Below are positions 1 through 5,036 of a stretch of 5,036 nucleotides of DNA, piece after piece. Source of the stretch: Gemmatimonadaceae bacterium (GTDB lineage Bacteria; Gemmatimonadota; Gemmatimonadetes; Gemmatimonadales; Gemmatimonadaceae). The stretch lies in assembly GCA_019689955.1 (NCBI GenBank), contig JADGGM010000287.1:1-5036 (forward strand), given 5' to 3'. Every line of letters begins with the position of its first letter. The stretch's first letter is position 1. Both the position numbers and the translations under genes were made by a program. The notes under the pieces were generated by a model. It was not told the DNA's origin and ran no database searches. It was given only the letters and a program-made list of their open reading frames with translations.

Positions 1-492
1 GAGGTACGCCGTGGCCGCGAGCGCGGCAGCCTGCTCGGCGGCGCTCACGGCGTCGGCCTGGCTCGCGCGGGCGGCGCTCTGCGCGCTCCGCGCCCGCCCC
101 AGCGCGCCGAAGTCGAGGAGGTTCATCTGCACGCGGCCGCGCACGTCGATCGTGTTAACCCCACTGATCACTTCCCCGTTCGGGTCGAACCCGGGGAAGG
201 GGACGCCGAAGGTCGCGGTGTTGAAGCTCCGGCCGTTCCCGATGGTCGCCGCCGAGATGTCGGGGAGGAGCGCAGCGCGCGCCTGCGTGACGCGCGCCGA
301 CGCCTGGTCCGCGCGATACCGCGCCGCTTCGGCCGCGGCGCTCTGCCGGGCCGCGAGGCGCGCCGCGTCCCCCATCGTGAGCGGGCGCGAGAGCGTCGTG
401 TCTTGCGCGCCGGCCGCGCGCACGGAAAACAACGCCGCAGCGAGCGCGAACGCAGCGATCGCGCGGCGAGTGAGTCGTGAAGGTTCGGTCAT
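1..492 (-). CDS. TolC-family outer-membrane efflux channel, N-terminal part (gene runs off the left edge)
   Basis: 164 codons are present; the frame is open to base 1, so roughly two thirds of a usual 430-500-residue TolC-family protein is missing. Residues 1-30 form a signal peptide: a basic start (RLTRR), an Ala/Leu-rich core and a likely signal-peptidase site after AGAQ (residue 30), so the product is exported. The mature part opens with LSRPLTMGDAARLAARQS (35-51), the usual first helix of this family (LTL-x-A-x-x-LA-x-x-x-x). An Ala/Arg-rich helix ending in RAALLPDIS (72-80), the family hallmark, follows. The segment IDVRGRVQMNLLDFGALGRA (115-134) matches the first beta-barrel strand entering the next helix (VQ-x-N-x-LLDFG). 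Such proteins form trimeric channels for tripartite efflux or type I secretion. The ATG overlaps the tetR stop (ATGA). AGGA lies directly against the ATG with no spacer, so translation probably depends on coupling to tetR. The substrate cannot be inferred. Confidence 0.88.
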   Translation of the reverse strand, partial: MTEPSRLTRRAIAAFALAAALFSVRAAGAQDTTLSRPLTMGDAARLAARQSAAAEAARYRADQASARVTQARAALLPDISAATIGNGRSFNTATFGVPFPGFDPNGEVISGVNTIDVRGRVQMNLLDFGALGRARSAQSAARASQADAVSAAEQAAALAATAYL

Positions 493-1166
493 TCCTGAGC
501 TGCCCCCGCGGGGGCGTTCGGGTTCGGTAAGAGGGCGTGAAGCACGAACTCCTGCACCTGCTGGAACACTTCGTCGTCAGTCAACTGCGTGAGGAAGAGG
601 TTCCGTTCCCGCTGCACGCACCAGATCCCGTGCTTGTGCAGGATCGCGTGGAGCATGCGCGCGGCGGCGTCCGGGTCGACCGCCCGGAACTCTCCGGTCT
701 CGATCCCCCGACGGATGATCCCCGCCGCGGCCGTCATCGAGCGAAGCGGAATCTCCTGGATCCAGAACTGGAGCAGCCCGGGGAAGTTCTGGAGATCCCC
801 CTGGACCAGCCGATAGACCTTCTCGAAGACGGGCGAGCGCACGTAGTCCCAGAGGACGCGCATGTACTCGCGGAGCTGCACGGTGGCGGAGTTGGCGTTC
901 TCCGTGACCCGCGCCTGCGCCTGGGTCAGCGACTCGCCGACCACCTGGCGGATCATCTCGCAGAAGAGCGCTTCCTTGTTGGGGAAGTAGAGGTAGATGG
1001 TCCCCTTGGAGACGCCGGCCGCCTTGGCGATGTCCTCCAGGCGTGCGGCCGCGAGCCCGTGTTCGCCGAACACCTCGAACGCGGCCTCGATGATCTGTCG
1101 AGGCCGCTCCTCGGGGAGGCGCCGCCAACGCGGCTCTTGTCCGTGGTGAGAATGGCTGGTGAACAT
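489..1166 (-). CDS. TetR/AcrR-family transcriptional regulator
   Basis: 225 residues, slightly above the usual 190-220. The N-terminal DNA-binding domain is clear: helix 1 RQIIEAAFEVFGEHG (23-37), then the helix-turn-helix RLEDIAKAAGVSKGTIYLYF (42-61), followed by PNKEALF (62-68), which starts helix 4. Residues 70-212 are a helical, Trp/Phe-containing ligand-binding and dimerisation domain with no recognisable ligand signature. The last residues, PNPNAPAGAAQE, look disordered. Family members are mostly ligand-relieved repressors of efflux genes. The 4-base stop/start overlap with a TolC-type channel suggests that it controls this efflux unit and itself. The start ATG is supported by AGAGG at 1171-1175, although the 4-base spacing is short. 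Inverted operator-like repeats lie immediately upstream. The N-terminal 20 residues (two His-containing runs and several Arg) precede the conserved domain and could be an extension. The family is certain; the ligand and targets are inferred or unknown. Confidence 0.93.
   Translation of the reverse strand: MFTSHSHHGQEPRWRRLPEERPRQIIEAAFEVFGEHGLAAARLEDIAKAAGVSKGTIYLYFPNKEALFCEMIRQVVGESLTQAQARVTENANSATVQLREYMRVLWDYVRSPVFEKVYRLVQGDLQNFPGLLQFWIQEIPLRSMTAAAGIIRRGIETGEFRAVDPDAAARMLHAILHKHGIWCVQRERNLFLTQLTDDEVFQQVQEFVLHALLPNPNAPAGAAQE
502..515. repeat. Perfect 14-bp GC palindrome just before the tolC start
   Basis: GCCCCCGCGGGGGC is exactly self-complementary. It lies within the last codons of tetR (encoding Ala-Pro-Ala-Gly), 9 bases upstream of the tolC ATG. 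In RNA it could fold as a 5-bp GC stem with a CGCG loop next to the tolC initiation site, which a ribosome finishing tetR would melt. It could also be a by-product of Ala/Pro/Gly codons in high-GC DNA. Confidence 0.4.
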
Positions 1167-1170
1167 ACGG

Positions 1171-1175
1171 CCTCT
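1171..1175 (-). promoter_or_regulatory. Ribosome binding site of tetR
   Basis: On the minus strand AGAGG stands 4 bases before the ATG at 1166. The spacing is shorter than ideal, but this is the only purine-rich match near the start, and no other start codon lies close to the conserved helix-turn-helix domain. Confidence 0.5.
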
Positions 1176-1196
1176 AACTAACCGACTTTTCAGTCA
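1175..1196 (-). promoter_or_regulatory. Operator-like repeat B, proximal to tetR
   Basis: Read on the minus strand, TGACTGA (1196-1190) and GGTTAGT (1183-1177) are separated by 6 bases. Both 7-mers recur in the opposite orientation at 1241-1256. The site also contains the exact dyad GACT-GAAA-AGTC (1195-1184). Its position, from just downstream of a candidate promoter to the tetR ribosome binding site, is what autorepression by a TetR protein would need. Binding is inferred from position and symmetry. Confidence 0.45.
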
Positions 1197-1208
1197 CTTT
1201 GTTTCAGA

Positions 1209-1238
1209 AATAAAGGCGCCCGCTGTGGGGCGCCTCAA
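1209..1238 (-). promoter_or_regulatory. Candidate tetR promoter
   Basis: On the minus strand a -35-like TTGAGG (1238-1233) and a -10-like TTTATT (1214-1209) are separated by 18 bases. The predicted transcription start near 1202 would give a leader of about 36 bases, with operator-like repeat B just downstream of the start and repeat A just upstream of the -35. The hexamers are imperfect, and the spacer is the hairpin described separately, so this call competes with a terminator reading of the same bases. Confidence 0.3.
1214..1235 (-). terminator. Hairpin followed by TTATTT: second terminator or promoter-embedded palindrome
   Basis: AGGCGCCC (1214-1221) pairs perfectly with GGGCGCCT (1228-1235) around a 6-base loop. 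On the minus strand the stem is followed by TTATTTC, so it could act as an intrinsic terminator backing up the one at 1272-1307 and insulating tetR from upstream read-through. On the plus strand it is followed by CAAAA rather than a T-run, so it should not terminate rightward transcripts. The arms alternatively fill the spacer of the candidate tetR promoter. Confidence 0.45.
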
Positions 1239-1240
1239 AA

Positions 1241-1258
1241 TGACTGACGGGTTAGTAA
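1241..1258 (+). promoter_or_regulatory. Operator-like repeat A, distal to tetR
   Basis: TGACTGAC-GG-GTTAGTAA is an imperfect 18-bp dyad: the right half reads TTACTAAC on the other strand and matches the left half at 6 of 8 bases. TGACTGA and GGTTAGT here are separated by 2 bases, against 6 in inverted copy B. A short dyad of this size is typical of TetR-family operators. Regulator binding is inferred, not seen. Confidence 0.45.
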
Positions 1259-1271
1259 GATACCACGAAAA

Positions 1272-1307
1272 CAGCGGCCGTCAACCCCGATGGGGCGACG
1301 GCCGCTG
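1272..1307 (-). terminator. Intrinsic terminator closing the cyclophilin / small membrane protein unit
   Basis: CAGCGGCCGTC (1272-1282) pairs perfectly over 11 bases with GACGGCCGCTG (1297-1307). Inside it CCCC (1285-1288) can pair with GGGG (1292-1295), extending the stem. On the minus strand the hairpin is followed by TTTTCGTGG, a short T-run. It begins 19 bases after the stop of the 52-residue gene, as expected for the end of that transcript. On the plus strand no T-run follows. Confidence 0.8.
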
Positions 1308-1326
1308 GTGCACTGGGGGCAAGGCG

Positions 1327-1485
1327 TTAGTGCGACTCGGCCGCGGCCGGCGTACGCTCGTGCTGGTTGGCGTAGTGCACGTTCGTGAGGTGCACGATGG
1401 TGTAGAGCGCGGCGGCCAGAATCACCGCGCCAACCGCGAGCCCGGTAAACCCGGCCGGCTTGTCCCCCGCAAGTGGTGGTGCCAT
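1327..1485 (-). CDS. Small single-pass membrane protein, 52 residues, unrecognised
   Basis: The frame begins MAPPLAGDKPAGFTG and encodes one strongly hydrophobic segment at about residues 13-33 (FTGLAVGAVILAAALYTIVH). A polar tail rich in His, Asn and Gln follows (THE-type residues 34-45), ending AAAESH and TAA. The basic-charge cue is weak (one Lys before the segment, Asp nearby), so topology is uncertain; no signal-peptide cleavage site is evident. The start is well supported: GAGGA (plus positions 1495-1499) stands 9 bases before the ATG. It lies 37 bases after the cyclophilin stop and 19 bases before a strong terminator, so it is probably the last gene of that transcript. No known family is recognised and no function is proposed. 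It might be a small subunit or accessory of a membrane complex, but nothing here shows which one. Confidence 0.72.
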   Translation of the reverse strand: MAPPLAGDKPAGFTGLAVGAVILAAALYTIVHLTNVHYANQHERTPAAAESH

Positions 1486-1522
1486 GCGTGTTGGTCCTCG
1501 TTCTCGGTGAATAGGAGGCGCG

Positions 1523-1981
1523 TCAGGCGACGCGCACCTTGGTCATTACATCGTTCTGCTGAATCCGCTGCATCACGTCAAGCCCTTCGATCACCTTGCC
1601 GAACACGGTGTGCACACCGTTCAGGTGGCGCGTGCTCTGCTCGTTGAGCACCATGAAGAACTGGCTCCCCCCGGTGTCCTTCCCGGCGTGCGCCATGGAG
1701 AGTGCGCCGACCTCGTGCGTGTGCGGGTTGTTCTCCGTCTCGCACTTGATCGTCCACCCGGGCCCGCCGGTGCCGATCCGCCGGTCCCCGGGCGGGAGGT
1801 CGCGCGACAGCGGATCGCCTCCCTGCGCGACGAAGCCGGGGAGGACGCGGTGGAACTTCACGCCGTCATAGAACCCGCTGTTGGCGAGCTTCTCGAAGTT
1901 CGCCACGGTGTTGGGGGCGTCGGCGTCGTACAACTCCGCGACGATGGTGCCGCGGTCAGTCTCGAAGGTGGCTTTCTTCAT
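1523..1981 (-). CDS. Cyclophilin-type peptidyl-prolyl cis-trans isomerase, cytoplasmic
   Basis: 152 residues, a complete single-domain bacterial cyclophilin. It catalyses cis-trans isomerisation of Xaa-Pro bonds during folding. The signature [15 protein letters not shown] (43-57) carries the catalytic Arg45 and Gln53 (Arg55 and Gln63 of human cyclophilin A). GGSQFFM (104-110) supplies Gln107 and Phe109 of the proline pocket, and [11 protein letters not shown] (120-130) supplies the conserved His124. The position of human Trp121, important for cyclosporin binding, appears to be His119, as in many bacterial members, so drug sensitivity is probably low. There is no signal peptide or membrane segment, so the enzyme should be cytoplasmic. 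[18 protein letters not shown] is a normal family start; AGGA stands 4 bases before the ATG. It is the first gene of a probable pair with the small membrane protein, 63 bases downstream of the EVE gene, and could be co-transcribed with the repair genes. Confidence 0.96.
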   Translation of the reverse strand: MKKATFETDRGTIVAELYDADAPNTVANFEKLANSGFYDGVKFHRVLPGFVAQGGDPLSRDLPPGDRRIGTGGPGWTIKCETENNPHTHEVGALSMAHAGKDTGGSQFFMVLNEQSTRHLNGVHTVFGKVIEGLDVMQRIQQNDVMTKVRVA

Positions 1982-2044
1982 GGCATCCTGCGTGGCTGAT
2001 GACGAATGGGCGCGAGCGCGATGGCGCGCGGCACGATGCGTAAG
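1982..2044. other. 63-base gap between the EVE and cyclophilin genes
   Basis: The gap is GC-rich with GCGC runs but shows no convincing promoter hexamers and no hairpin followed by a T-run. Without a terminator, read-through from polX-nth-EVE into the cyclophilin gene is plausible. A weak internal promoter cannot be excluded. Confidence 0.4.
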
Positions 2045-2569
2045 CTAGCGACTCCGCGCCTTCGATGCAGCACCGCGCGCCCGTGGCGCCTCGGCCGTCA
2101 TGCCGAGCCGATAGATGATCTGCCACTCCTTCTCGGTGACCGGCTGCACGGAGAGCCGGCTCCCTTTCTGCAGCAGCACCATGCGCTCGAGTCCCGGGAC
2201 GGTGCGCAGCTCGGCGAGCGTGACGGGGCGCCGGAAGGGCTCCTTGGCCTTCAGGTCGACCATGTACCAGGTGGGCTTGTCGGGATCGCTCTTGGGGTCG
2301 AAGTGCTGCTTCCTGGGGTCGAACGCGGTGTGATCGGGGTAGCCTTCGCGCACGACCTCGCACACGCCCACGATCGCGGTGGGGTCCGCGTTCGAGTGGT
2401 AGAAGAAGACGAGGTCTCCTTTCTTGAACTGGTCGCGCAGCATGTTGCGCGCCTGGTAGTTGCGCACGCCGTCCCAGAAGGTGGTGCGCCGCGGGGCGTT
2501 CCAGAGGTCGTCCCAGGAGAAGCAGTCGGCCTCGGACTTCACGAGCCAGTAGCGTCGTGCTGGTGTCAT
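2045..2569 (-). CDS. EVE-domain protein, possible modified-base binder
   Basis: 174 residues. The EVE fold (PUA-like, related to YTH domains) fills residues 6-157. [17 protein letters not shown] (6-22) is the family's opening, [14 protein letters not shown] (31-44) the conserved second block, [10 protein letters not shown] (51-60) and IVGVCEVV (66-73) core strands, and WYMVDLKA (101-108) the central strand. Trp8, Trp19 and Trp32 are candidates for lining the aromatic base pocket of the family. EVE proteins are thought to bind modified nucleobases; the ligand of this one is unknown. The C-terminus (158-174) is an Ala/Arg/Lys-rich tail that may aid nucleic-acid contact. The gene starts at ATG 2569, overlapping the nth stop by 4 bases. 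No Shine-Dalgarno sequence precedes it, so translation is probably coupled to nth. The frame is also open further upstream, but that part is out of frame with nth and lacks family similarity. Linkage to nth and polX suggests a role in DNA repair or in sensing modified DNA. Confidence 0.92.
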   Translation of the reverse strand: MTPARRYWLVKSEADCFSWDDLWNAPRRTTFWDGVRNYQARNMLRDQFKKGDLVFFYHSNADPTAIVGVCEVVREGYPDHTAFDPRKQHFDPKSDPDKPTWYMVDLKAKEPFRRPVTLAELRTVPGLERMVLLQKGSRLSVQPVTEKEWQIIYRLGMTAEAPRARGAASKARSR

Positions 2570-3306
2570 ACGGTGGAGGACGGGCAGAGATCGGCGAGGG
2601 GGCAGTCGGGGCACTTGGGGGTGCGCGCGATGCAGACGCGGCGCCCGTGCTCGATGAGGAGGTGCGACAGCATGGTCCACTGCCGCTTGGGGAAGAGCGC
2701 CATGAGGTCGCTCTCGATCTTCACGGGGTCGTGCTGGGTGGTGAGGCCGAGCCGGTTGGCGAGGCGGGTGACGTGCGTGTCGACGACGATGCCTTCGTTG
2801 CGACCGAAGGCGTTGCCGAGGATGACGTTCGCGGTCTTGCGCCCGACGCCGGGGAGCTTGGTGAGGGCGTCCATCGAGGCGGGGACGTCGCCGCCGTGAC
2901 GCTCGACGAGGGCGCGCGCCATGCCGATGAGGCTCTTGGTCTTGCTCCGAAAGAAGCCGGTGCTCTTGATGTGCTGCTCCACGTCGGCGGGGTCGGCGTC
3001 GGCGAGGGCGCGCGCGTCGGGGTAGGCGGCGAAGAGGGCAGGGGTGACCATGTTGACGCGCGCGTCGGTGCACTGGGCGCTCAGGATGGTCGCGACGAGG
3101 AGCTCGAAGGCGTTGCGATGGTTGAGCGCGCACTTGGCGTCGGGGTACGCGCGCCGCAGCCGCCGGTAGTACTCGGCGGCCAGCTCGGGGGTGGGATTCA
3201 CCTTGCGCGTGCGTGCGCGCGGGGTCGCCCGGCGCGTCCGGGCCGGGGATCGATCAGGCGCTTTCAACGACACCTCGGCGTTGGCGTGCGCGCGTCGTGA
3301 TGGCAT
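2566..3306 (-). CDS. nth: Endonuclease III (DNA glycosylase / AP lyase)
   Basis: 246 residues. The enzyme removes oxidised pyrimidines and cuts the strand at the abasic site in base excision repair. [15 protein letters not shown] (67-81) is the conserved first helix region. The helix-hairpin-helix [10 protein letters not shown] (151-160) carries the catalytic Lys157, and [15 protein letters not shown] (174-188) carries the catalytic Asp176. The C-terminal iron-sulphur loop is intact: Cys225-x6-Cys232-x2-Cys235-x5-Cys241. The ATG at 3306 lies inside the last codons of polX (53-base overlap) and gives about 35 extra, Arg-rich residues ahead of the conserved core. No good Shine-Dalgarno sequence precedes it. 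A GTG at 3201 would give 211 residues, the length of the E. coli enzyme, but also lacks a good Shine-Dalgarno; a GTG at 3273 is a further option. Function is certain, the exact start is not. The stop overlaps the EVE start. Confidence 0.96.
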   Translation of the reverse strand: MPSRRAHANAEVSLKAPDRSPARTRRATPRARTRKVNPTPELAAEYYRRLRRAYPDAKCALNHRNAFELLVATILSAQCTDARVNMVTPALFAAYPDARALADADPADVEQHIKSTGFFRSKTKSLIGMARALVERHGGDVPASMDALTKLPGVGRKTANVILGNAFGRNEGIVVDTHVTRLANRLGLTTQHDPVKIESDLMALFPKRQWTMLSHLLIEHGRRVCIARTPKCPDCPLADLCPSSTV

Positions 3307-4999
3307 CGGCGGTCATGGTGTTGAGGACGTCGGCGGGCTCGAGCCACCCTTTCCGCGCGATCCCGATGCCGATGTCGACGTTGTCGAGGCCGGCGGTGGA
3401 GTGGGCGTCGGGGCCGATCTCGATGAGGCAGCCGAGCCGCTTGGCGGTCTGGCAAAGGCGCCAGTCGAGGTCGAGCCGGTGGGGGTCGGCGTTCAGCTCC
3501 ACGGCGACGCCGACGTCGGCGGCCTTCTCGAGGACGGCTTCCATGTCGATGGCGTACGGTTCGCGCGTGAGAAGGAGCCGCCCGGTGGGGTGGCCCAGGA
3601 TGGTGACGTGGGGATCGTCGAGGGCGCGCAGGACGCGCTCGGTCATGGCCACGCGGTCCATGGCGAAGCGCGAGTGCACGGAGGCGATGACGTAATCGAA
3701 GTGGTCGAGGAGGTCGGGATCGTAGTCGACGCGCCCGTCGGCGAGGATGTCGGCCTCGACTCCTTTGAGCACGCGGATGCCGGGGAGCTCGCTGTTGACG
3801 CGCTCGATCTCCTCGTGCTGGGCGAGCACGGCGTCGCGGGAGAGGCCGCCGGCGTAGAAGGCGGACTGCGAGTGATCGGAGATGCCGAGGTACGCCCACC
3901 CGCGCGCCTTGGCCGCCGCGGCCATCTCGGCGATGGTGGCCTTGCCGTCGGAATACTGGGAGTGGCAGTGGAGCACGCCGCGAATGTCGCGCGCGGTGAT
4001 GAGCGACGGAAGGGCGCGCTGTGCGGCGGCGTCGAGCTCGCCGAGCCCTTCGCGCAGCTCGGGCTCGATGTAGGGAAGTCCCAGGGCGTCGTAGAACGCG
4101 GGTTCGTCGCGGATGGGGATGACGCGCCCGTCGCTCCCCCGCAGGGTGTCCTCGACGATGGCGAGCCCTCGCGCCGCCGCGCGCTCGCGCACGTACCGCT
4201 CGTGCTCGATGCTCCCGGTGGCGCGCCAGAGGGCGACGGCGTATTGGTCGGGGGTGACGCAGTGAAGGTCGAGGAGGGTGCCGTCGACGAATCGCAGGGA
4301 GATGGATCGTCCGCCGACGCCGATGGCCTCGCGGACGGCGGGTCCGTGTGCGAGCGACGCGGCGACGGTGGTGGGCGCGTCGAGGCACGCGGCGACGATG
4401 TCGATGTCGCGAACGATCTCACGCCGCCGCCGCAACGACCCGGCGACGTCTGCCCGGGCTACGTCGGTCCGCTCGCGGATGGCCGCGAGAAAGCGTTGGG
4501 CCTCGGCGAGTGCGTGCGGGTAGAGCACGAAGGCACGGCTTTCTCGCAGCAGGGCGATCCCTTTGAGGATCTTCTCGGCGGTCTTGGGCCCGAAGCGCGG
4601 CAGCTTGGCGAGCCGTCCATCGCGCGCGGCTTCTTCGAGCTCGTGCAGGGTGTCGATGTCGAGCCCCTGGTGGATGGCGTGGATCTTGGCAGGCCCGAGC
4701 CCAGGGACGCGCAGCATCTCGATGAGCCCTTCGGGCGTGTCCTCCCGCAGGTGATCGAGGTAGCTCGACTCGCCGGTGTCGATGATCTCCTCGACGACGG
4801 CCAGGATCCCCGCCCCGATCCCGGGAAGCGCGGCAAGCTCCCCGCTCCGCAGCATCGGAGCGAGGTCGTCGGTCTGGAGGTTGTGGATGGCACGCGCCGC
4901 GTTGCGATAGGCGACGGTCTTGAAGCGGTTCTCTCCATGCAGCTCGAGCAGGTTGGCGATCTGATCGAGCACGTGGGCGACGTTGCGAGGAGGGACCAT
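3254..4999 (-). CDS. polX: Bacterial X-family DNA polymerase with PHP exonuclease domain (PolX)
   Basis: 581 residues, close to the roughly 570 of Bacillus PolX. Residue numbers count from ATG 4999. Helix-hairpin-helix motifs lie in the N-terminal part: LPGIGAGI (58-65), VPGLGPAKI (98-106) and [13 protein letters not shown] (133-145). The polymerase palm has [17 protein letters not shown] (186-202) with metal ligands Asp198 and Asp200, the third Asp244 in LLDLHCV (242-248), and TGS at 261-263. The C-terminal PHP domain is intact: [10 protein letters not shown] (343-352), SDHS (Asp375, His376), GVEADI (Glu415), SVHS (His442), GHPTGR (His470) and PDAHS (Asp531, His533). Characterised relatives fill short gaps and have Mn-dependent 3'-5' exonuclease, and in some cases AP-endonuclease, activity. 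ATG 4999 is chosen because the next residues ([22 protein letters not shown]) match the family's start. The frame stays open upstream to a GTG at 5035 near the window edge. It overlaps nth and is the first gene of the repair cluster. Confidence 0.95.
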   Translation of the reverse strand: MVPPRNVAHVLDQIANLLELHGENRFKTVAYRNAARAIHNLQTDDLAPMLRSGELAALPGIGAGILAVVEEIIDTGESSYLDHLREDTPEGLIEMLRVPGLGPAKIHAIHQGLDIDTLHELEEAARDGRLAKLPRFGPKTAEKILKGIALLRESRAFVLYPHALAEAQRFLAAIRERTDVARADVAGSLRRRREIVRDIDIVAACLDAPTTVAASLAHGPAVREAIGVGGRSISLRFVDGTLLDLHCVTPDQYAVALWRATGSIEHERYVRERAAARGLAIVEDTLRGSDGRVIPIRDEPAFYDALGLPYIEPELREGLGELDAAAQRALPSLITARDIRGVLHCHSQYSDGKATIAEMAAAAKARGWAYLGISDHSQSAFYAGGLSRDAVLAQHEEIERVNSELPGIRVLKGVEADILADGRVDYDPDLLDHFDYVIASVHSRFAMDRVAMTERVLRALDDPHVTILGHPTGRLLLTREPYAIDMEAVLEKAADVGVAVELNADPHRLDLDWRLCQTAKRLGCLIEIGPDAHSTAGLDNVDIGIGIARKGWLEPADVLNTMTADAITTRARQRRGVVESA

Positions 5000-5005
5000 G
5001 CTTCC

Positions 5006-5011
5006 AAGATA
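5006..5011 (-). promoter_or_regulatory. Possible -10 element for a leaderless polX transcript
   Basis: TATCTT on the minus strand ends 6 bases before the polX ATG, which would place the transcription start at or next to the A of the start codon. A normally spaced Shine-Dalgarno is absent (GGAAG sits only one base from the ATG). No convincing -35 is visible in the bases left in the window. Confidence 0.25.
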
Positions 5012-5036
5012 GCTCCCCACTCCCCCACATCGCACC

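Noticed and set aside
11..592. Long plus-strand open frame of 193 codons opposite tolC
   Set aside because: It is the complement of a clear TolC-type gene; the Ala/Arg/Ser-rich translation has no family features and reflects high GC with few stop codons.
537..1181. Plus-strand open frame of 214 codons opposite tetR
   Set aside because: Antisense shadow of the TetR gene; the composition (Asp, Glu, Arg, Leu, Val repeats) is what complementing GC-rich coding DNA produces.
1177..1256. The inverted motifs with the central hairpin as a miniature mobile element (80 bases)
   Set aside because: No target-site duplication is visible, the hairpin is off-centre by about 8 bases, and the inner gaps of the two ends differ. 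Operators of the adjacent TetR gene explain the pattern more simply.
1159..1647. Plus-strand open frame of 162 codons across the regulatory gap
   Set aside because: It runs over two hairpins, the small membrane gene and the end of the cyclophilin gene in antisense, with no Shine-Dalgarno or recognisable domain.
2006..2899. Plus-strand open frame of 297 codons spanning the EVE gene and part of nth
   Set aside because: It crosses two well-supported minus-strand genes, and its translation shows no domain or consistent character.
2570..3133. Extending the EVE protein upstream to 3133 for a 362-residue product
   Set aside because: The added part is an out-of-frame reading of nth, almost all Arg, Pro, Ala and His, with no similarity to the EVE family; ATG 2569 overlapping the nth stop is the natural start.
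2557..3300. Plus-strand Gly/Val/Asp-rich open frame opposite nth
   Set aside because: Almost exactly the complement of nth, whose catalytic and iron-sulphur residues are all visible.
3264..4388. Minus-strand Arg/Pro/His-rich open frame of 374 codons inside polX
   Set aside because: Alternative-frame reading of polX with extreme composition; the polX frame carries all catalytic motifs.

Overview
All genes in this 5036-base window lie on the minus strand, so the gene order reads from the right edge to the left edge. The DNA is very GC-rich, with G/C strongly preferred at third codon positions. The leftmost gene encodes an exported outer-membrane channel whose signal peptide ends Ala-Gly-Ala-Gln, so the host is Gram-negative. 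The protein set (bacterial PolX, Nth, EVE, a single-domain cyclophilin, TetR-TolC) would fit Gemmatimonadota or a similar high-GC phylum. That assignment is a guess from sequence flavour, not proven.

Right half (2045-4999): a compact DNA-repair cluster. A full-length bacterial X-family DNA polymerase with a PHP exonuclease domain (polX) overlaps the start of endonuclease III (nth). The nth stop codon overlaps the start codon of an EVE-domain protein. The overlaps imply one transcript and coupled translation. PolX and endonuclease III supply complementary base-excision-repair steps: base removal and strand cutting by Nth, then end trimming and gap filling by PolX. The EVE protein may recognise modified bases, which is inference.

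Middle (1272-1981): after a 63-base gap comes a cytoplasmic cyclophilin-type peptidyl-prolyl isomerase. It is followed by a 52-residue single-pass membrane protein that is easy to miss. A strong hairpin with a T-run on the minus strand (1272-1307) closes this unit.

Left (1-1260): a regulated efflux unit. A TetR/AcrR-type repressor is followed, through an ATGA stop/start overlap, by the N-terminal third of a TolC-family outer-membrane channel, cut by the window edge. The 160-base gap upstream of tetR is the most structured non-coding DNA here. It holds two inverted copies of a bipartite motif (TGACTGA ... GGTTAGT), which are good candidate repressor operators. Between them sits an 8-bp-stem hairpin that could be a second terminator or the spacer of the tetR promoter.

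I see no mobile element, CRISPR array, tRNA, rRNA or clearly undescribed system. The observations most worth following are the paired operator-like repeats, the small membrane protein and the polX-nth-EVE linkage.
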